This document shows, piece after piece, positions 60,699 through 64,000 of a stretch of 64,000 nucleotides of DNA. This DNA comes from Anaerolineaceae bacterium (GTDB lineage Bacteria > Chloroflexota > Anaerolineae > Aggregatilineales > Phototrophicaceae), in assembly GCA_016124855.1 (NCBI GenBank), contig WGMX01000013.1:84754-148753 (forward strand), read 5' to 3'. The position numbers were made by a program, and so were the translations under genes. Within the stretch, counting starts at the first letter, position 1, and every line of letters starts with the position of its first letter. Below the pieces are notes generated by a model. The model worked only from the letters and a program-made list of their open reading frames with translations, did no database searches and was not told the DNA's origin.

Positions 60699-63454
60699 CA
60701 GGCATCTCCTAACTTAACGACAGTGGATAGACGTTCACGGCTCATGAGTACGGTGGTTACTAACGTAACAATCAGCAGCACAAGCGAGAACATCCCATAA
60801 ACCAGTGCGATGTTGGCCCAATCAACTCTTACGAGATAGGGTGGCAGTCCGTTGCTAAAATCGAGTAACGGCAGGAAAAGCAGCGTGGTTGCTAGTCCGA
60901 TAGATGTGCCGCTCAGGATACCGCTGGCGGCTGCGATGCCCTGCACAAAAATCAAATAAATCGCCACCGACAAACTGCCTAATCCCATCGCTCGCAGCGA
61001 ACCGAGTTGTATGGCTTGGGCGCTGAACGAAGCCGCGCTTTGGACAATCGACCCAACTAACGTCAGCAAAATTGTTGCCACGAATCCCACTGAGAGGAAA
61101 CCCAGCACACCGCGCCGAGAGGGTGAGGCTTGCGCTGCCAGTAAGCTGGATGTCGGGTCAAGCCAATTGAGGATGGGATAACCGAGTTTGGCAGTTTCCT
61201 GCTGTACTTTGCTCAAATCGGCGTTGGGTTTCAAACTAATCCAATAGTTGCTTGGTAGTTCTGTCCCAACGGTTTCAAAAATCGGATCAAGATTGCCGAT
61301 CAAAAAGAAGCCGCTGGTCGGGTCGAGTGTCGGAAAGTAATTGACCAACCCCACAATCGGCACTTTCATTTCGTACCATGTGTTTAGCGCCGAGACTTGT
61401 ACGGTAATGATCTGCCCGACTTTGAGGTTATTTTTATCTGCCGCTTGGCTGTTGATGATGACGCCGCTGCGGTCAGCCGCTAAGCGGTTGAACAATGTAC
61501 CCCAATCTTCGGCTGCATAATCGGTGCGGAAGCGGGCAATCGCCGGTATGGTCGCGCGGTCAATGCCGAGTATCGTGCCTTCGATACGCTGGTTGGCAAA
61601 CACTAGACGCGCCGGATAACGCCCGACGCGCGAAACCTCACTAACCCCATCCACACGAATGAGATCATCAGCGGGTAGGGTGTTGTATCCGGTTACGGTA
61701 ACGCTGCCTTGTGCCGTGCTGCTGTCATCGGTTTGAGCATCGCTTGCCACCACCAGCACCGCGTCCGCGCCAATCTTATAATCTACGGTGTCTTGCAGGG
61801 TCTTATCAATCGTGCTTGCCATTGAAGCGGTGTAACCGGTCAGACTTAATGTGAAGCACATCATCAGCAGGGTATTTCGGTAGCGGCTGATCGAACGCGT
61901 CAATTCGCGCAGTGCCATCAGCAGGGCAATGTTGCGCGTATAGCTCATCAACCGCGAACCGATACCCACGAAAATAGGCCATAAGCGCAAGAAGAGCAGG
62001 GTAAGCCCCAATGAAAATAACGTCGGCCCGAGGAAATTCAACGGATTACTAAATGGGTCTTCAACCGCCGTTTGCAGGCCGCCTTGCAGCTTCAATGTCA
62101 GTAGGACATAACAGCCCGGAACCAGCAGCATCACATCCAGATACATCCGCTGCCACCAAGCGCCTTTAGCCCGTGCCGCGTTACGTTTGAAGCTGGTGAT
62201 GGTTTCGCCTGTCGAACGCCACGCGATGAACAAACCGCTGCTGGCTGCAATCAAACCCGTCAGTGCGCCAACGATAATCGACTGCTGCGTCGGCGTGACG
62301 TACAGCGCCCCCGCGTAATTGTCAAAGCGCATAAACGAACTGGTTTGCCCGATGAGCTTCACCAAAAAGGGCGAGATGCCAATGGCGACTCCCAGTGCGA
62401 TCAATGCCATCAGCAGCCATGTCATCAAATGAATACTGAGAATAGACTGCCGGCTCATGCCCCGGCTGCGTAAAGTGACATCTTCGTTCAACTGCCGGCT
62501 GACCAGTAAACCAGCGACCAGCGTCACAAAATAGAAAATGAGACCGCCCACAGGCAAAATCATGATAACCAACTGCTGGGTCAGTTTGTTGACTTGCTGG
62601 TTGAAGGCATTTAATCCATCAACCGGTGACAAATCCAATCGGATCGGTGGCAGCGCTGAAGTGACGGCTCGCTGACCGTCCACAATTCGTCCCAATAAGC
62701 TGTTTACATCCGAAGTCTTGACGCTGCTACCATCAAAGGACACAAACCACGCCGCTTCCTCAATCGGGTTTTTGACATTGGTTAGCGCTTTGAGGAAATC
62801 GTCCTGCTGCATAATCAGCATGGTGTCAAAGAATTTGGTGGGGAAAACCCAACCCGGATCATTAGCGTTGACAGGCCGCCACAGCGCCGTAATCTGTAAG
62901 TTGACGGGTTTGCCACCGGGCGGTGTAATCGTCAGCTTGTCGCCAAACTGAATGCCCATCTTGTACAGCATCGTTTCGGGTATGAGTACCGGAATAGGAT
63001 CATTTTCACCAACGGGTTTGGGCGGCCATTCCCCTTGGAAAATATCCATCTGGTCTTCGGTTCCGCTGAGAGTCGCGATGCTCAGGTTGCCTAGGGCTTG
63101 GTTATTGGGCATCCGCCGGACAGCCCATGCGCCGCCGCGTGCGAAATTGACCTCTCGAGCGGATGGTAAGCCGATAATTCCAGTGAATGTATTTTGCACG
63201 GCGGCTGTCGCACTGTTGACATCATCAGTAGTGATGTTGCCGTTCCATGCACCGAGGTAACGGAAGCGGAACGCATATGGCGGGTTGGATAAACTCGACG
63301 TGAGTAAACCTGTATTCACGGCGTCTACATACAACCACAGGCTCAAGGCTAATGTTGTGGCTGTCGAAAGCCCGATAAGTGCCCAAAACACCAGCACATA
63401 ATGCTTTCGTAAACGCTCGATTGTGAACAGTAGCAAATCAAAAAATCGAAACAC
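60698..63454 (-). CDS. MacB/FtsX-type ABC permease, large
   Basis: The 918-residue protein has one N-terminal helix, a large extracytoplasmic MacB-PCD-like domain (residues about 45-300), a set of helices (about 305-440, LVIMILPVGGLIFYFVTLVAGLLV), two further helices (about 450-510) and a second extracytoplasmic domain (about 545-790). The C-terminal FtsX module of three helices comes last. It resembles two MacB-like halves in tandem. With the HlyD-like protein and two ATPases it forms a complete exporter. ATG 63454 is the start. Confidence 0.9.
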   Translation of the reverse strand: MFRFFDLLLFTIERLRKHYVLVFWALIGLSTATTLALSLWLYVDAVNTGLLTSSLSNPPYAFRFRYLGAWNGNITTDDVNSATAAVQNTFTGIIGLPSAREVNFARGGAWAVRRMPNNQALGNLSIATLSGTEDQMDIFQGEWPPKPVGENDPIPVLIPETMLYKMGIQFGDKLTITPPGGKPVNLQITALWRPVNANDPGWVFPTKFFDTMLIMQQDDFLKALTNVKNPIEEAAWFVSFDGSSVKTSDVNSLLGRIVDGQRAVTSALPPIRLDLSPVDGLNAFNQQVNKLTQQLVIMILPVGGLIFYFVTLVAGLLVSRQLNEDVTLRSRGMSRQSILSIHLMTWLLMALIALGVAIGISPFLVKLIGQTSSFMRFDNYAGALYVTPTQQSIIVGALTGLIAASSGLFIAWRSTGETITSFKRNAARAKGAWWQRMYLDVMLLVPGCYVLLTLKLQGGLQTAVEDPFSNPLNFLGPTLFSLGLTLLFLRLWPIFVGIGSRLMSYTRNIALLMALRELTRSISRYRNTLLMMCFTLSLTGYTASMASTIDKTLQDTVDYKIGADAVLVVASDAQTDDSSTAQGSVTVTGYNTLPADDLIRVDGVSEVSRVGRYPARLVFANQRIEGTILGIDRATIPAIARFRTDYAAEDWGTLFNRLAADRSGVIINSQAADKNNLKVGQIITVQVSALNTWYEMKVPIVGLVNYFPTLDPTSGFFLIGNLDPIFETVGTELPSNYWISLKPNADLSKVQQETAKLGYPILNWLDPTSSLLAAQASPSRRGVLGFLSVGFVATILLTLVGSIVQSAASFSAQAIQLGSLRAMGLGSLSVAIYLIFVQGIAAASGILSGTSIGLATTLLFLPLLDFSNGLPPYLVRVDWANIALVYGMFSLVLLIVTLVTTVLMSRERLSTVVKLGDA

Positions 63455-63882
63455 AGGTCGGCAACCTCAGGTTCATCACGAACACGGATTAATCATGGTA
63501 AGGGCTAGACTTTCGCTTGTTTGCCCCTCACGCTTGCGCGACTCTACCTTACATTCCTCATAACGAACAAATCATTCGTACAAGGATAATATAAGCCTGT
63601 AGGATAATACGAAAGTCTTAAAATATTATGTGAAATAAACATACAGGAGGGACAACGGTGGTCGCTGCCCCTCAATATAAGTAATACGTTTTGTGACACA
63701 ATTTTGTTACATCGACTATAGGGCAAATTATCAACCTGCCCTATAAATCGCATCTCTCAGAAGCCGCCTGACAATGGATCGGAAAGTCGGACGCGATATA
63801 TCGCGTCCCTACATTATCTGATGTCGCATCTGGCACAATCTCATTTTCGTAGGGACGGCATATAAGGCTTGTCCGTAGTTGG
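63455..63882. other. Intergenic region with palindrome and repeat
   Basis: No supported gene. It holds the leader of the ABC operon (63455 to about 63600), the 20-bp palindrome at 63789-63808 and a 9-bp inverted pair cgtccctac (63804-63812) / gtagggacg (63849-63857). Confidence 0.5.
63789..63808. repeat. Perfect 20-bp palindrome (REP-like)
   Basis: ggacgcgatatatcgcgtcc is its own complement, flanked by ctacat. Similar gtagggacgcgat...atcgcgtccctac elements occur in many Chloroflexota and cyanobacterial genomes (recalled, not searched). Confidence 0.6.
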
Positions 63883-64000
63883 TCAAGAGAGTAAAGTAGC
63901 GTGAGCTAAAGCAGGCCGTCCAAGCTGGCGATTGAGCCAGATGCCCCAGTTAAAGGCGGCAGTCGCTAGGGCAAAACGGGTCTGTTGTCCCCAACGAGAA
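63883..64000 (-). CDS. C-terminal end of a transposase (partial)
   Basis: Reading from the right edge to a TGA at 63883-63885 gives 38 residues: SRWGQQTRFALATAAFNWGIW, then LNRQLGRPALAHATLLS. Endings of the type AFNWxxWLNRxLGRPxLAxATLL are typical of a DDE transposase family; the exact IS family cannot be fixed from so little. The rest lies outside the window. The inverted repeats at 63789-63857 could be near its end. Confidence 0.65.
   Translation of the reverse strand, partial: SRWGQQTRFALATAAFNWGIWLNRQLGRPALAHATLLS

Noticed and set aside
63544..63753. Minus-strand 69-codon frame in the last gap
   Set aside because: AT-rich leader of the ABC operon, no ribosome site, no domain.

Overview
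The window looks like a chromosomal stretch of a bacterium of the phylum Chloroflexota (Anaerolineae-like). This is inferred from Thr/Pro-rich secreted and lipoprotein linkers, several GT39-type membrane glycosyltransferases, a Ser/Thr kinase fused to an AAA ATPase and TPRs, ClbS/DfsB proteins, and many short dispersed repeats. Base composition is moderately GC-rich. Islands that are visibly richer in AT lie at the TIR-WD40 gene (2279-4198), the HEAT gene (14941-16176), the HU/HNH cassette (46003-46958) and a small membrane-protein gene inside the chemotaxis operon (51722-52330). I found no tRNA, rRNA or CRISPR array.

Layout. 1-10.7 kb: a RecD2-type helicase cut by the window edge, a TIR-WD40 protein, a GH4 glycosidase, a secreted protein, a membrane polyferredoxin and a GT39-like transferase. 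10.9-14.9 kb: the dnaG-rpoD operon with a recognisable promoter and terminator. 14.9-20.1 kb: a HEAT-repeat protein, Uma2 nuclease-like protein, two DUF6714 paralogues, a YbaK-type deacylase, a cupin, an ArsR regulator and a divergent arginase-family enzyme. 20.4-23.7 kb: a signalling operon of a two-domain KaiC-like ATPase, a pseudoreceiver, a NarX-type histidine kinase with a second pseudoreceiver, and a receiver-only response regulator. 24.1-30.5 kb: a repeat-bearing secreted subtilase and a convergent kinase-AAA-TPR protein. 30.7-42.4 kb: a run of mostly plus-strand metabolic and envelope genes (M23 peptidase, two GT39 enzymes, SDR, two GNATs, DUF3830, DUF1295, RibD-like reductase, GT4, secreted propeller). 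42.5-45.0 kb: three overlapping genes holding five ClbS/DfsB domains. 45.2-47.7 kb: a methyltransferase, an HU-like protein and a damaged HNH cassette. 48.3-56.5 kb: a chemosensory operon on the minus strand. 56.7-63.5 kb: a LysM lipoprotein and a MacAB-like ABC export system. The right edge holds the end of a transposase.

The chemosensory operon is a receptor without a sensory domain, two CheW, a CheA with its own receiver, CheB, CheY, an RsbT-like protein and a receiver-Roadblock protein. No cheR is present. This suggests an intracellular or GTPase-linked pathway rather than ordinary flagellar chemotaxis (inference). The KaiC operon is the best candidate for a little-described system: it combines a KaiC-type ATPase that keeps one phosphosite-equivalent serine with two receivers lacking the Mg2+-binding acids.

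A further theme is short, human-readable tandem repeats of several families. They occur between genes and also inside reading frames (GT39 enzymes, dnaG), where they are translated in frame.
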